The notes under the pieces are model-generated. The model ran no database searches. It was not told where the DNA came from and worked only from the letters and a program-made list of their open reading frames with translations. From Strobilurus pachycystidiatus (lineage: Eukaryota > Basidiomycota > Agaricomycetes > Agaricales > Physalacriaceae), in NCBI GenBank assembly GCA_019915135.1, contig JAHLMK010000001.1:1302001-1366000 (forward strand): a DNA stretch of 64,000 nt, written 5' to 3'. Position numbers and translations under genes: made by a program. This document shows positions 10,197 to 23,279 of the stretch, piece after piece (position 1 is the stretch's first letter; each line of letters opens with the position of its first letter).

Positions 10197-11446
10197 ATGT
10201 TCCCACCTCCATCATCCGATCCCGACTCCTCTGTACGCCTCACCGACAATGATGCGGCCCTCGCGAGACTGTCTGCTGTCCAGAAGGGCTATCTAGCCGA
10301 CCCATTTGTTTCGTCCTTTGTTCCTCGCGCGCATCTGCAGCCTGCACGGCCACCGCTAATCAACATTGGAACATATGTTCGTACCGTCGCCATCGACGAT
10401 CTCGTGGATCAATGGCTTGCGTTGGCGCGCGCGGATGGGACGCAATGCCAGATCGTCAGTCTCGGCGCAGGAAGTGATTCACGCTATTGGCGCATTGCGG
10501 CGCGTCTCTTCTCTCTATCTCCCGCTCTCGCTCATCGTGATATGCAGAAAAGCGCACATGGCAGTGATATTGCGAAGTACATCGAAATCGACTTTCCCGA
10601 GATTACCAGCAAGAAAGCTATGACCATCCGGAAGAGTAAAGCCCTGGGGACCGTCCTTGGGGATGCAGACAAAATACAAGTGTGTCAGTTACTCATCCAA
10701 ATCCTCAATCCTTGAATAACATTGTCCCAGCCGGCGGTGGTACCGGTCTAACCGCGCCACAATATCACCTCATTCCGGCCGATCTGCGTAAGCCGGCGCA
10801 AGAGACGCTAGGACATATCCTCTTCGGTGGATCTGAACCACTCTTATTGTCATCGCGTCCCACCCTCCTCCTGTTCGAATGCGTTCTTGCCTACATGTCT
10901 CCGGTATCATCGAACGCGCTTCTTGCTTGGTTCCGCGATCAACTGTCTGGTCAGGGGAAAGAAGGGATACTGGGAAGCATCGTCTATGAAATGTTTGGTC
11001 TTGAGGACTCATTTGGGCGCGTAATGGTCAACAACCTCAAGGTGAGCTTCAACGACGCGTTGTTATGATTTCTCTAACTTCAGATAGTCTAGAAACGTTG
11101 ATCTACCGGGCGCCGGTCCATACCCTACCCAAGCATCACTCCCAAATCGTTTCCTCGACGTGGGTTTCACGGCAGCGCGCGCGTTGACCTTGCGGGATAT
11201 CCGTCTAGAATACATTGGCTCCATAGAACTTGGCAGGCAAGTCATCCTTTTGCACGTCGCATTCTTGCTAACGTAGGTCATAGAATATCGAAGCTGGAGT
11301 TCTTAGATGAGGTGGAGGAGCTGGATCTGGTCCTTCAGCACTACGCTATAACATGGGGACTATGCCTTTCTCCATCCAAACATCAGTCACCCTGGACTTC
11401 GTGGGGTCTGAAACGAAAGGAGTCGGTCAGTGAAGAAGAATATTGA
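10197..11446 (+). CDS. PPM1: Leucine carboxyl methyltransferase (PP2A methyltransferase)
   Basis: Uses S-adenosylmethionine to methylate the C-terminal leucine of the PP2A catalytic subunit, controlling holoenzyme assembly. Visible family blocks are the N-terminal VQKGYLADPF and RPPLINIGTYVRT, the SAM-binding QIVSLGAGSDSRYWR, the acidic YIEIDFPEITSKKA, then YHLIPADLR, LLLFECVLAYMSP, GSIVYEMFGLEDSFGRVM, and the C-terminal RISKLEFLDEVEE. Introns are placed at 11042-11087 and at 11237-11283; the latter uses a GC donor (GCAAGT). An intron near 10679-10730 is required, but its two ends differ by one nucleotide in phase, so either the boundary is unusual or one base is wrong. It converges with the RdRP gene, only 74 bp apart. 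Confidence 0.9.
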
Positions 11447-11520
11447 ATATGTTGTACAACGTGTAACACCATGGAGCCAATCAACTATCTAACAATTACA
11501 AGCACATTCGGAAACGACCA

Positions 11521-14500
11521 TTACTTCGGCTTCTTGAAGCTCATGTCAACACCCAACCTCTCCAAGCAATCAAACACCACGTCAAGGCCAATCAGCCCAA
11601 AGCTCTGTGCCCCAAAGTCCTTGGAATTCCTCAGGCTGAAGTCCCATGCCTCCCAAGCATGCTTCAAACCTGCCCGAACCTCACTGGGCGGTAGTATATC
11701 CACTCCTTGAATCGGGAAGAGAATCCGCTTCACATCGCGCACCAACTGCGACGCATGGGTGCGCATCTTCCACATTCTATCCTTCCTCCACCGCCTCTGC
11801 GTACATTTCGCCATAATGGTGCCCACGACGACCTCCGCTTCCAACAACTTCTCGGACGTATTGGACAAGGTGTGCGTGACGCAGACGTATCGCAGCTCGT
11901 CTGCGTACCGCCTGAACGTCTTTGCGATGAGGCGCGATGTACCGTCCGGATCAGCGTAGTCGTCCAACTCCCGCTCGATATAGACACGTAGTGTGAGTGA
12001 AAGAGGATCTATCATGACATGACTCTTGGGCGTGCGGTCAGAAACGTTCACTTCGGGCTCCTTCCATTCGATCATGCGGTACAGTTGGCCGAGCACCTTT
12101 GTCGAGCGATAATAATCTGTTGACCGTGGGTCTACAACCTCAGCTGCATGCCAATCTGGCTTGCATCGAATGAGGGTCCTGGGCAGGTTGTTGTTGTCGA
12201 TATCGACGGGGATGCCGTTCTTAGGATAATCGACAGCCTAAGAGAGCAAGTCAGCAAGGAAGAGGTTTGGACGGGATACGAAATTATACTTGAGAACACA
12301 ACTCGGCCAGTCTCGCGCAATCCTCGTCATGTATACCTTTCTACATGTCCTGTCATGATTGCTTTTCCTCTAGGATCCATTTTAACGCACCTTGGACTGA
12401 TCTACGGTAGATAAGTCAAGCATATATCACAGGACGGTTGGGGACTGACATACCAGCAATGATCAGAAGACGATCCGACAGTAATCCCTGTGAGAGATCA
12501 ACACACAGACAGAGGAACTAGGCCCAAATGCTCACCAAGACATCCGAATTGATATACTCAAGGATGAAATCGCAAATGTCATCAACTGTGCACTCCCTTG
12601 GGTTGCCCTCCTCATCTAGCACCTCGTACGGTTTCCCCGCAGGATACTTCGCAGCGTCATGCTTGGTGGGCGGCAGTAAATCAGTGTTCATGATCACATC
12701 GTATTCATCCCTGTCTGTGTTCAGATGTTATCAGCGTGCAAGAGAGAACCACATACCCGTCCAAGTCTCCCCCTCCAAGGCATGATGCGAGAGACCGACT
12801 TCCTGTACGAATTCAGTATGCATGGAGGAGAATGGACTCCACTCACCCTCAGTAGGTAGAATGACCACATTGATGAGATGCGCAAATGCACAAAACTTCC
12901 CCTTTGGAGGCTTCATTGCAAAGACGGATTGGACTGGGCACAATCAGTGCATGCGATAGAGTGAGTAACAAACACACACCGTCACCGGGATGAGTTATCG
13001 GACTCCTCGAGATAGTACAACGTCCCTCTAACCATGTCGGTTCATCAGTTGGATTCCTTTGGATGCATGCAGCGATATGTCCCTCAGGCAGGCAGAAAAC
13101 GTCCTCGTAACCATCCAAGCCCCGGTAGGTTGTACCTTCGTCGGGAACACCGACAAGCTTAAAGCCCTCTGGAATTGGAATACGCGCCTGATGCTTGATT
13201 TCGCGAAGGACATCAATTTTGGCCACCTGACGAAGCTGCTGGAGAAAGGGCGTATCGATGCTGGGGGTACGCTGATGGGCTTTGAGGTCGAAGCCAAGGG
13301 ATTCGATGTTCCTGAGCAACAAGGATAAACGGAAGCCACGGCCGAGACCATGGGTGCTGAGGACATCCCGGAACAACTCGAGGGAATCGTCGATGGTCAA
13401 GGCGTCGGCTAGGGCTGCTTCCTGGAGATAGTGGAACGCGGCTGGTGGAACGTTCTTATCTTCCAGCACCATGACCAGGGCGCTTTAGAAGATTCAGACG
13501 GTTGGAGCTGGTGCATAGTGGATGATCTTACCGGTTGAGATATGTTTGATTGGGCTTGTCGAAAGCCTTAGCAATTTCAATGTCTGCCTCGTCTTCATTC
13601 GCGACATCAAACTTTCGCATGCTCTTCCGTAGGCGCATGCGAATCCCGCCAGGATGTTTGTCCAACTCGCGATCAACCGCAACGACACCTTTGAACCCAA
13701 GAAAGCGTATTTGAAACTACCGACTCGTCAGTATCAGGACAAACGAGGATGCGTGTGACGTACGGCGGAAGGCTTTACGGAATTCGCCCCTTGGTCACGT
13801 CTGTCCTTACACAGTACACCCCAAATCTCATCGGCCAGAGACTGAGAAATGGAACCCGCACCATCTGTGTGAAGATAATCCGTGCCGATATCTTTGATCT
13901 GCTCCCACTGGTCGCGTCTGATGCTGACAGACGGATCTGTCGCGGTGAACGCTTGGCCGATCCTGGCGGCCCACTTTGATGGCTGCGTCATGATTTCTTT
14001 GCCTCTGAAATCACCGACGCTATGTCGTATGCTCTCAGCGTTGACTCGGCCGTGCAGCGGGTGATCGAATGGGGAAATAAACCAGACCGCATGCTCCCTC
14101 AAAGCAGAGGAAGAGTAAGCAAGGAACTCGAAAAAACGACCTCCCAATGAAAAGCCATCTTTCAATACGCCCCCAACACGTTGACGAACGAATGTGGCGC
14201 CGTCAACGGTGCGATCCCATCTATAGTTCAGGCGGTCCTCGTCGCGAAAGTCAACACGCAGGAAATGATGCTCATAGCCTGCGAACTGCCGTATGACGCG
14301 GTTGGACTGGGTTGCATATGGTCCCTCAAGAATGAGGCGAGTGGGAGTGAAAGTGACATGGCCACATAGAAAGTGGCCAGGGGATAGTTTCGATAGTTGC
14401 TGACTGCGTTCAGACATGTCTTTCTCTGCGCGCTCAAAGCAAGAGAGCGGTGATTCTCGACCAGGTTGTGGCCTTTCCGAGTCATCCAATGCCACAGAGT

Positions 14501-15752
14501 AAAAACGTAGCAGGTCGCCGACGTACGTGGAGGATGTGCGTCTGCACAAATCACGAAGACGAGGAAGAAGTGCGTTTATGTCTGCCGTATGAAGAAGACC
14601 ATTGAATAGGAGCGCCTCCAATTGGAAGGCAACAGGCCAGTCAAACGCCTTGATGTCCCGACGTAGTTTGGCTAGAGATTTACCGCTGAAGAACTTCAGT
14701 TGTCCGGTCGCTTCGATACCCATTTTGTCGGAAAAGATGTGGAACTTCGAGCCCAGACCGGCATCCCTGCAGAGAGTCTTGAACATCTCAAGAGGTTTGT
14801 CGTAGTTGTACAAGAGTATCCTCAGCTGTCGTGCATATGCCGCCACGGCAGTGTGTCCTATATCGCCGACGCGTTGTTTGGACTTGGGGCTGTCGTCGTT
14901 GTAGAAATTGATGGCCTCAAATATTGGGGGAGTGAATGTATCGAAACAGATGTCTGGTTTTCCATTCGGTCAAGCTCTCGCGTATATGTTGCCCAAATAC
15001 ACTTACAGGGTTTGCCATCGTAGCCGCCGCCCATCTTTTTAATGCTGGAGAACGTCACTTTGATGTCAAAGCCTTGGTTATCTCTAGTTTCATTGCCAAC
15101 CTAAGAGCAATAATATAAGAATATGCAACAATGTGATACTAGGAATACTTGCTGTTAATCGAATCAACTTCTGATCGTGGTCGAAATGCAACCAAGCGCT
15201 TTGGGAATCCTTGATGTAATCGTGCTCCCATTCGACGGAAAACCCTCGAGACGGGATGGGGCCGCTTGCTACATACCCTGAATGGTAAAAAAAGCCAAAT
15301 TGAACGGTGTCGACACGGAGACTGTGGCTCAGCTTTTGGAGTATTTCCACACGCTCAATCTCGACATCTGGATCAGCAAATGGCTTCCTCCGCAGCGTCA
15401 GTGCGAGATGCTCCGGGCAGTGCCCTGCTCGATGAAATCTGAGCTTGTTCGTTCTGCCATCTTCTCCGGCCATTCTGACAGGATGGTCCTTCACCCAGTC
15501 CAGAAACTTCCTGCCGATGTCCATAGTCGGGAAAGTGAGAGTGCCGGAGCCGTCATTCCGAGAGCTGTTTAGCTTTTCGTTCATATTGACCTTGACAAGG
15601 AAGTTGAGAAGGAGCGTCTTTTCGGGGCGCTCCTCGTCAAACGTAGGGTGGAATTCATCGGAATGAATGACTTTGGCAAGTTCTTTGGTGACCTGCCAGT
15701 CATTGGCCACAAAGGGTATGCCGCGGATGCCAATATTCATGCCAATATTCAT
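11521..15752 (-). CDS. RNA-dependent RNA polymerase (RNA-silencing type)
   Basis: An eukaryotic RdRP of the QDE-1/RDR class, which makes double-stranded RNA for small-RNA silencing. Exons from 15752 down to 11521 build roughly 1,200 residues: an N-terminal segment, a long central exon (13734-14846 region), then GRCTISRSPITHPGD, CAFAHLINVVILPTEG, and the catalytic loop SCLGGGDLDGDEYDVIMN. The DLDGD triad is encoded across the intron 12711-12756. After it come NTDLLPPTKHD, AVDYPKNGIPVDI and the C-terminal region ending at 11521. All these blocks are in family order and the metal-binding aspartates are intact, so the enzyme looks functional. The start at 15752 is chosen because the frame upstream lies in the promoter shared with MTHFR; Met at 15740 or 15848 is possible. 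Confidence 0.9.
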
Positions 15753-15937
15753 GGCGATGGTGGTAGTACGGGGAGAACAGCAGTTCAATTGGTGGACCGC
15801 GGTGACACCGATCACTGATGGCGCGTCAGTGACAGTGATACTTAACACGTGATCTGTGACATGGGCGCATCAGACCTGATCAATGTCAGTGCTCGGCTTT
15901 GTTCGGCGTTAAGCCATCTCATCTTCGAGCATCCATC
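15753..15937. promoter_or_regulatory. Divergent RdRP/MTHFR promoter with a TCACGTG box
   Basis: This 185-bp gap serves two divergent genes. It contains CACGTGA at 15846-15852, read as TCACGTG on the minus strand, which is the Cbf1/CDE1-type E-box that drives sulfur-amino-acid genes in yeasts. An inverted repeat of seven bases (TCACTGA at 15812-15818, TCAGTGA at 15826-15832) lies near it. The box is 86 nt before the MTHFR start. Confidence 0.5.
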
Positions 15938-18090
15938 ATGAAAATCATCGACAAAATCGCCAACCGCGATGCGTCCAATCCATTCTACTTTTTCGAATTC
16001 TTCCCACCGCGGACAGACCAAGTCGATGACTCTCCTTGTTCCAATCTCTATCACTGACATTTCCCGCATCTTCAGGGATTTGAGAACCTCCTTGCTCGTA
16101 TATCTAGATTGGCAACGCTTAACCCGCTCGCTGTCAGCATTACGTGGGGAGCCGGTGGTAGTACCAGGGATCGCAGCCTCGACCTCGCTGCTATCACACA
16201 GAAAGAGTATCGTATAGATACTCTGCTTCATCTAACTTGCACCAACATGCTGCAAGGCATGGTCGACGATGCGCTCAAGGTATGCCCGACCGATCTTGGT
16301 CTTTGTAAGATTCCGATATGAATCTAGGCTGCTCAATCTCGTGGCATACAAAACATCCTTGCCCTTCGAGGAGGTACCCGTCGTGCCATCTCCTCAAAAT
16401 GCAGTTTACTCATGTCTAGACCCACCCAAGGGGAAAGAGGAATGGATTCCGATCGATCCTCGCTTTCAGCACGGGGTCGACCTCGTTTCTTATATCCGTT
16501 CATCGCCCAACTTCTCCTCGGACTTTTGCATTGGAGTCGCCGGCAAGTATACGTTCGAGCATATACTATACTAGTCTTCCTCACAATTGATCGATTTCTA
16601 GCTTACCCAGATGGACATCCCGACACCAGCAATGACGAGGATATAGAAATTGACTACCTCAAAGCGAAAGTGGATGCCGGTGCTGACTTCATAGTCACCC
16701 AACTCTTCTATGATGTCGACCAGTTCTTGCGGTGGAAAGACAAAGTACGCGCTAAAGGAATCTCCGTGCCCATCATCCCCGGCGTAATGCCTATCCAAAC
16801 ATACTCTTCCTTCCTTCGCCTGATAAAACTCTGTGGAACGAGCGTACCAGACCATGTCATGCAAGACCTGGACTCAATCAAGAACGACGATCAACTGGTC
16901 AAAGACTACGGTGTAGACCTGGCTGTCAAAATGATTCGTCGATTGACCACGGAGGGCGGTATTCCCGGCTTGCACTTCTGCACCTTGAACTTGGAAAAGA
17001 GTGTTCAACGAGTGCTTGAACAGTTGCAGTGGACGGGTGTCGTGCCTCCACCGCACAACAAGCTCATCGGAGACGAACCCACTGAAGATGGACTGCATAT
17101 TACGCCTTCGACTGCGAGTAGGGATGCCAAGGTTGGGCTATCGAGTCTCCCTAAGACCGAGAAGGAAGTTGGCAGTGGTGAACTGAATAACGCCGCTTCC
17201 TGGGATGACTTCCCTAACGGCCGTTTCGGTGACTTTAAAAGTCCTGCATACGGTAACCAGGATCCGTGGGGGAACGTCGCTACTCTGGTACAGTTCCTTC
17301 GGTTATTTTGACCTGGTCATCTGAAAGCTGATATCTTTTCAGCCATCGGGTGGTTGGAGTAGTCCTAAGAGTCTCAACGACGTGACTCAGATATTCCTTG
17401 ACTACCTGTACTCAAAGACCCAAACGACACCCTTCTCATTGGAGCCGCTATCTCCGGAGTCTGTCAAGATATTGCCCCACCTGAAGCAACTGACACAGCG
17501 TGGCTGGTGGACAGTAGGGTCTCAGCCTGCGGTCGACGGCGCGAGCTCCAGTGACGAGGTTTTCGGTTGGGGTCCACGCTCCGGGTTTGTCTTCCAGAAG
17601 GGTTTCGTCGAATTCTTCTGCAGCGAGAGCGACGTGGACCTAATAGAGAAGACAGTAGAGGCAAAGGGGAAAGGATGGGTGCATTGGTTCGCTGCAAACG
17701 CCAAGGCAAGGGATGTTTCGCGGCGCTTCTCATTGAATTGAGCTGATATTGATCTAGGGCGACTTTCGTGGCAATGTCACAGGTGATGATCGCAATGCCG
17801 TAACATGGGGCGTCTTTCCAGGTCAGGAAATCATCCAGACAACTATCATTGAACGGGAATCGTTTTTATCCTGGAAGGTCCGTGTTCTATACATCCTGAG
17901 ACCTTTCTCGATCTCATAGATTTGGCAGGACGAGGCATTCTCAATCTGGGCAGAATGGGCCTCGTGTTATAGACCTGATTCAGATGAACGGACACTCCTA
18001 GACGGTGTGAAGGACGGACGTTGGCTTGTAAGCATTGTACACCACGACTACAAAGACACGGAAGCGCTATGGAAATTTCTGTTTGAGTAG
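15938..18090 (+). CDS. MET13: Methylenetetrahydrofolate reductase
   Basis: Reduces 5,10-methylene-THF to 5-methyl-THF, which feeds methionine synthase and thereby the SAM pool. The N-terminal catalytic barrel shows [33 protein letters not shown] and [20 protein letters not shown] with [16 protein letters not shown], then [18 protein letters not shown] and [16 protein letters not shown]. The C-terminal regulatory domain follows ([54 protein letters not shown]). Around eight short introns interrupt it. The two-domain length of roughly 620 residues is normal for the eukaryotic enzyme, whose second domain binds SAM as an inhibitor. Diverges from the RdRP gene. Confidence 0.95.
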
Positions 18091-18212
18091 TTGACAGTCT
18101 ATGTGAAACGTTGTACGAATATGATTAGCGCCCAGTGTAAGGGCAGTATATATATGTCTAACCTGTGATCCCGATGATGTACTGAGCTTGCTTTACTCCA
18201 GAAATCATCATC

Positions 18213-18890
18213 ATGGCGCATCCTGAGAGCATTCCTGTGGGAAAGGGCATTGAGATGGTGGGTCTCTGTCTTCTCCTCGTACGCGGCAACCAAACAACCT
18301 CCAGACATTCTTGCAAAACAACAAGTACATCACCCGCGTTACTTTATCTGCAGAGCCGGACACGGACCCTTTCTACGTGCCCTTGCACTGGCATGAGACA
18401 CACGACGAATATCTGCTTGTCGTCGAGGGAAAGCTGCAGATCACATTGGGCTCTTCAGTCAAAGTTTATACGCCTGATGATGGGGAGGTACACGTTCCGA
18501 AAGGCACTCCTCATTCGTTGAAGGGAATAAAGGGTATTGCCACTGTGTTGCAAGAGAGGACCGATCCAATGGTGCGTGAAGCACTCGTCTTACTTCTGCT
18601 GCGCAGGAAGCCTGAAACCCAATAGGACTCTGAGAAAGAGCTGCTCTTCAGGAACTTGATGGCGGGTGGGAAGATGTCGCACAATTTCCTCGAATTCATG
18701 AATATTGCCTACCACGGGGACACTGTGGTCGTGCTTCCGGGCCACTTCAAACCGTTGGAGAAATTCGTATGTTTTGGTTCCAGTCACCGTTCTGATCAGT
18801 GCAATCAACCGATTTCAATAGTTCATGGTCTTGGTTGGCTATTACATCGCGCCACTCTTCGGGTACGAAAGGAAGTTGAAAGTGCTTTGA
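18213..18890 (+). CDS. Small cupin-domain protein
   Basis: Four exons give about 160 residues. The cupin core is clear: motif 1 reads LHWHETHDEYLLVVEGKL, with the two histidines and the glutamate of HxH-x4-E that hold a metal, and motif 2 reads VHVPKGTPHSL with the later histidine. A C-terminal helical part (MSHNFLEFMN, then FMVLVGYYIAPLFGYE after the last intron) is not part of the barrel and may contact a membrane. Single-domain cupins of this size range from isomerases to dioxygenases; the substrate cannot be inferred. It starts 120 bp after MTHFR on the same strand. Confidence 0.75.
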
Positions 18891-18969
18891 GTGATTTGGG
18901 TATATTGGCGGATAGCAGTAGCCTCCTTCCAGAAATTTACAGAGACTGTCCAGTATGTGTCATAATCCT

Positions 18970-20543
18970 TCAGCAGTATTTGGTAGTGAAGTGCCAACTC
19001 CCATCCGCAACATTTTCAACGAGAACCTTGCTGTGTATGTAACCAGTTGACACCTCGAGTCGCAACATTCCGGGACAAGGATCCCTACAACTGTACCTGC
19101 GCACTAGATTGTTGATCATAGTGTGATTACGAATGGCGTGATGAGAATATATGCGCACGGACGAACGAGGAGAATGCGCCAGGGAGAGTTCGAGATGAGA
19201 CAGAATGGGAAGCTTGCCACTGGCCACACAATCGAGGAGGTGTATCTGTGATATCGGTAAGCAAGGCCCTTGAACAGCGGAACAAAAGCGTACCAGTACA
19301 TTGGAGCCAAAGCTGACTTGCGCTTCAAGAATTCCAACGCAGACATTGAGACTTGCGAGCTTAGTACACGTCAGAAGAACCTCAACAGCGCTATTGGTTA
19401 AGCAATAGTCGCCCTCGACGGGAGCTTGTATAGACAGACTCTGCAATTCCCGTGCATGCTTCGGCAGGACGCACATCCAGAATATCCCCGCCATGAGGTC
19501 TGCATCTCTCTTTTCGCTGTTCCTCAAATCGATATTGAGGTCGACCAAGCCGGAGTATGACTGCAGGAACTCATAGAGAGCGTCGTCGCCCTGGTGCACT
19601 GTGAGAAATCGGATACGAACCTGGTCTGCTCTGAGCATGGACCAGAACTCGGCGGGCACGGCGGGACCACCAGAGTGGATGGTCAGCGCCGCGAGTGATG
19701 CGAAGTGGCGACGAGCGATGTATATCGCGTCGAAAACGTCTCCAGGGACGCAGAGTCTCTCCAGGTGTACGGTCGGCACCATCAATAACAGCTCCGAGAG
19801 ACTTGCTGGACCCTTGAAAGGATCACGCTCAGGTGTGGTAGAAGACCCATCGATGGACAAGGAGTTGAACTTTGCTGATTGTGTGACCAGCGTCCGAAAC
19901 ATCCTTGCATCGGGGACGCTGGGAAAGTGCAGGCTTCGTAAATTGTGGAAATGACTGGTTATGTGCAACAATGCAGTAGTGCTTTCCGCCGTGTCGATAG
20001 AAAGATGTGTGAGTCGGGGAAGGGCAGCGACTCTGCGCAAAATGGCATCTTGCGATGAGATGCGGATTGTGCTTATGGAATGCATGGAGATGCTATAAAG
20101 AAACAGTCAGCAATCGAAGCAACGAAACAAGCCTGAATACACGTACGAGAAACTCGTTAAGGAGGTGAACTTGGGGATTGCCGCAATCAAATGTCCCTCG
20201 GGATGAGGGGTGCCCCAAAACATCCGTTGCCAGAAGGTAAACGACATCGAGTTGGTTGAACGAATCTCGAGCGAGGTGTAGTAGGCCCCAATATTGCTCT
20301 TTCCAGAGGCCACGTCCGATAGGATGCCAATTGTGACCACGTCCTGGAGGTCAACCACGAGGCGAGAAAAGATTGTTGGCGCCACAATACGATCCCACAG
20401 CCTGCATGTCAATCGAAGCGCTGTGAGTTCCACGATGTCGGCTTCAAGCTAAGATGTACGGTCAAGAGTGAGTCAACACTTTGAGGAAAGACTACCTGCT
20501 GCACGACATATTCCAGGGCCGCAAATGGCAAGGAGAGCAACAT
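18970..20543 (-). CDS. F-box-like protein with LRR-like C-terminus
   Basis: Three exons. The first exon (20543 down to about 20496) encodes MLLSLPFAALEYVVQQ and joins LEADIVELTALRLTCRLWDRI across a short intron, which together form an F-box-like helix set. The second intron near 20095-20145 leads into a 370-codon exon with leucine-rich stretches (LTHLSIDT, LRSLHFP, FNSLSIDGSS, LQSLSIQ, LSHLELSL). It is expected to be a substrate adaptor for an SCF ligase, with unknown target. It is unrelated in sequence to the F-box-like protein at 6267 apart from the general design. Confidence 0.7.
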
Positions 20544-20759
20544 GCTTGGACGTATCGAAGCGTATATGGGGAGAGACACCCAGCCTCGACAGACAAGAAG
20601 ACTTTATACACCTGGCAAATATACACATCTCACACACTGAAGCTACGCACAGACGTGCGGAGATAAGAACTACTTGAGTGCGGTTGGAACTAACCTTAAT
20701 TGAGGCGCGTGTGAGTATCGGAAGCTTGGATACCAGCGCAGTCCGCTCACCCTATCACA

Positions 20760-21404
20760 TTACAGTGGAATCTTGTCAAGAATCTTCCAAGTGTCCACCG
20801 GACCATTACATTCAGCAATCCAAACTTCTGCTGCCTCAAACGCCGACAGCCAGTCTTCCCCTTGGCCATGAGCGCAATTTAGTGCTACACCACCTGCCGC
20901 GCCTTTGATTCGCCCGGAGTCCTTGAGAGCGCGATAATACCGCTTGCGTTCGCCAAGCGTGGCGTCGTCATCTGTGATATATGACAGAGAGATGTGGGGG
21001 AAGAGAGGCGTCCTAGGTTCCTGCTTCAGAACCTGGTGGGTGTGAGCATGCAACTCCCATAGCTCAGATGTAGGCTTGATCGCTATGTATACAGAGCGAA
21101 AGAAGTGATCTCCAATTTCGACAGAGTCGAAGGAGACTTGTATGGGTCCTGATTTCGGGATCGAAGCGCGTAGTTCCGCAACGGAAATCGGAGAGTCCGC
21201 GGGAAGTGACAGAAGGGTTATGTGTGGCTCGAAAGATGGATAGGAAGTCTCAGAAGCGCGTGCAGAGTCGGAGGGACGGACGTCCATGATATGCTTTAGT
21301 TTTTCGGCATTGGTTCGGGAGGGAACAATCCAAAGTGTGACACCTGAGTGGTCCGATAGTGTTTAGTGAAGGCCAGCTGCCATTATGGTGAACGGCGTAC
21401 CCAT
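20760..21404 (-). CDS. 2H phosphoesterase, cyclic phosphodiesterase type
   Basis: About 195 residues carrying the two H-x-(S/T) motifs of the 2H superfamily: PHITLLSLP near residue 40 and PHISLSY about 75 residues later. The fungal and plant CPDase branch opens cyclic phosphates such as ADP-ribose 1'',2''-cyclic phosphate, a by-product of tRNA splicing. The conserved N-terminus GVTLWIVPSR appears only if the coding sequence starts with a 4-nt first exon ATGG (21401-21404) spliced over the intron 21344-21400 (donor GTACGC, acceptor CTCAG, branch-like CACTAAAC). Without it the frame would start at an internal Met (21287) and lose the first beta strand. Confidence 0.8.
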
Positions 21405-21783
21405 TCTGGAGGATGTTTCCAACGAATGTCAGCCTGGATGGTGGTGCCGATGGAACTCGCTATTGCCATCGTCCTCGATGCTTTCCCGCCACGTGCGGAT
21501 TAGCACACGCTCGCGTGTCCACCAAGTCTTCCTTCAGCTTCCTTCCGGCGAAGGCTTTTGCCATCCGGTTGCAGGACGAACACGTACAGGACGCGTAGTA
21601 CAAAGGGGAATTGAATGCAAGGATTGACTACACTGCTTGTAAGTTACCAGTGACGGGGTCTATTTTCGTTGGCTTGAGAGTGGCTATGTTTTAGGGCCGT
21701 TCATCCTTGTCAGTAACTGACCAGCGCTCGAGCCCGCCCAGTGAATTGAGCAGTGGTCCGGGGTGCATACATAATCCCGATGA

Positions 21784-22762
<979 letters not shown>

Positions 22763-23279
22763 GCTTCTGCTTGTCGTATTCATCCTATCTTTTGCTCTCT
22801 TATACGATACAATTCCCAGCATCTGCCTGATATTTGCCTAAGCCACACTCTTCAATGCCGACTTGGAACTTTTGCTTGTGGAAAGAGCAGCGACTTGGCA
22901 GTCCCAGGATGTATGATATGCTTCCATTGTCTTGCTGTACTTACGGACGATCTACACGAGCCACTATTCGTGTTCTCCCGAATCTACGCGCGCAAGTTGC
23001 GGACGGAGATTACTGACTGCATGGAGTATGAATAGATGAGGACACTTCCGCTGCGTACACATTGCACATACGCTAGCCGCGCGGGCCATCTCTGAAGGAT
23101 GTTTTCCTCAAAATCTGGACCCGCGTTCTTTCGATATTAAGCGCCCCGCAAGGCCAAATGTAATTGACATGGTGTTACATGTGTACCAACACCGCAACCA
23201 ACGAAGGCGGTTCATGCTGGACTATACAATTCGGAGTGATATCTCACTCGAAGATAATTGGCAAGGCAAGCCCAGCAAA
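22763..23279. other. 517-bp intergenic region between convergent genes
   Basis: This separates the 3' ends of YPT6 and the polygalacturonase. I see no gene, repeat or RNA in it; it holds two 3' untranslated regions. Confidence 0.5.
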
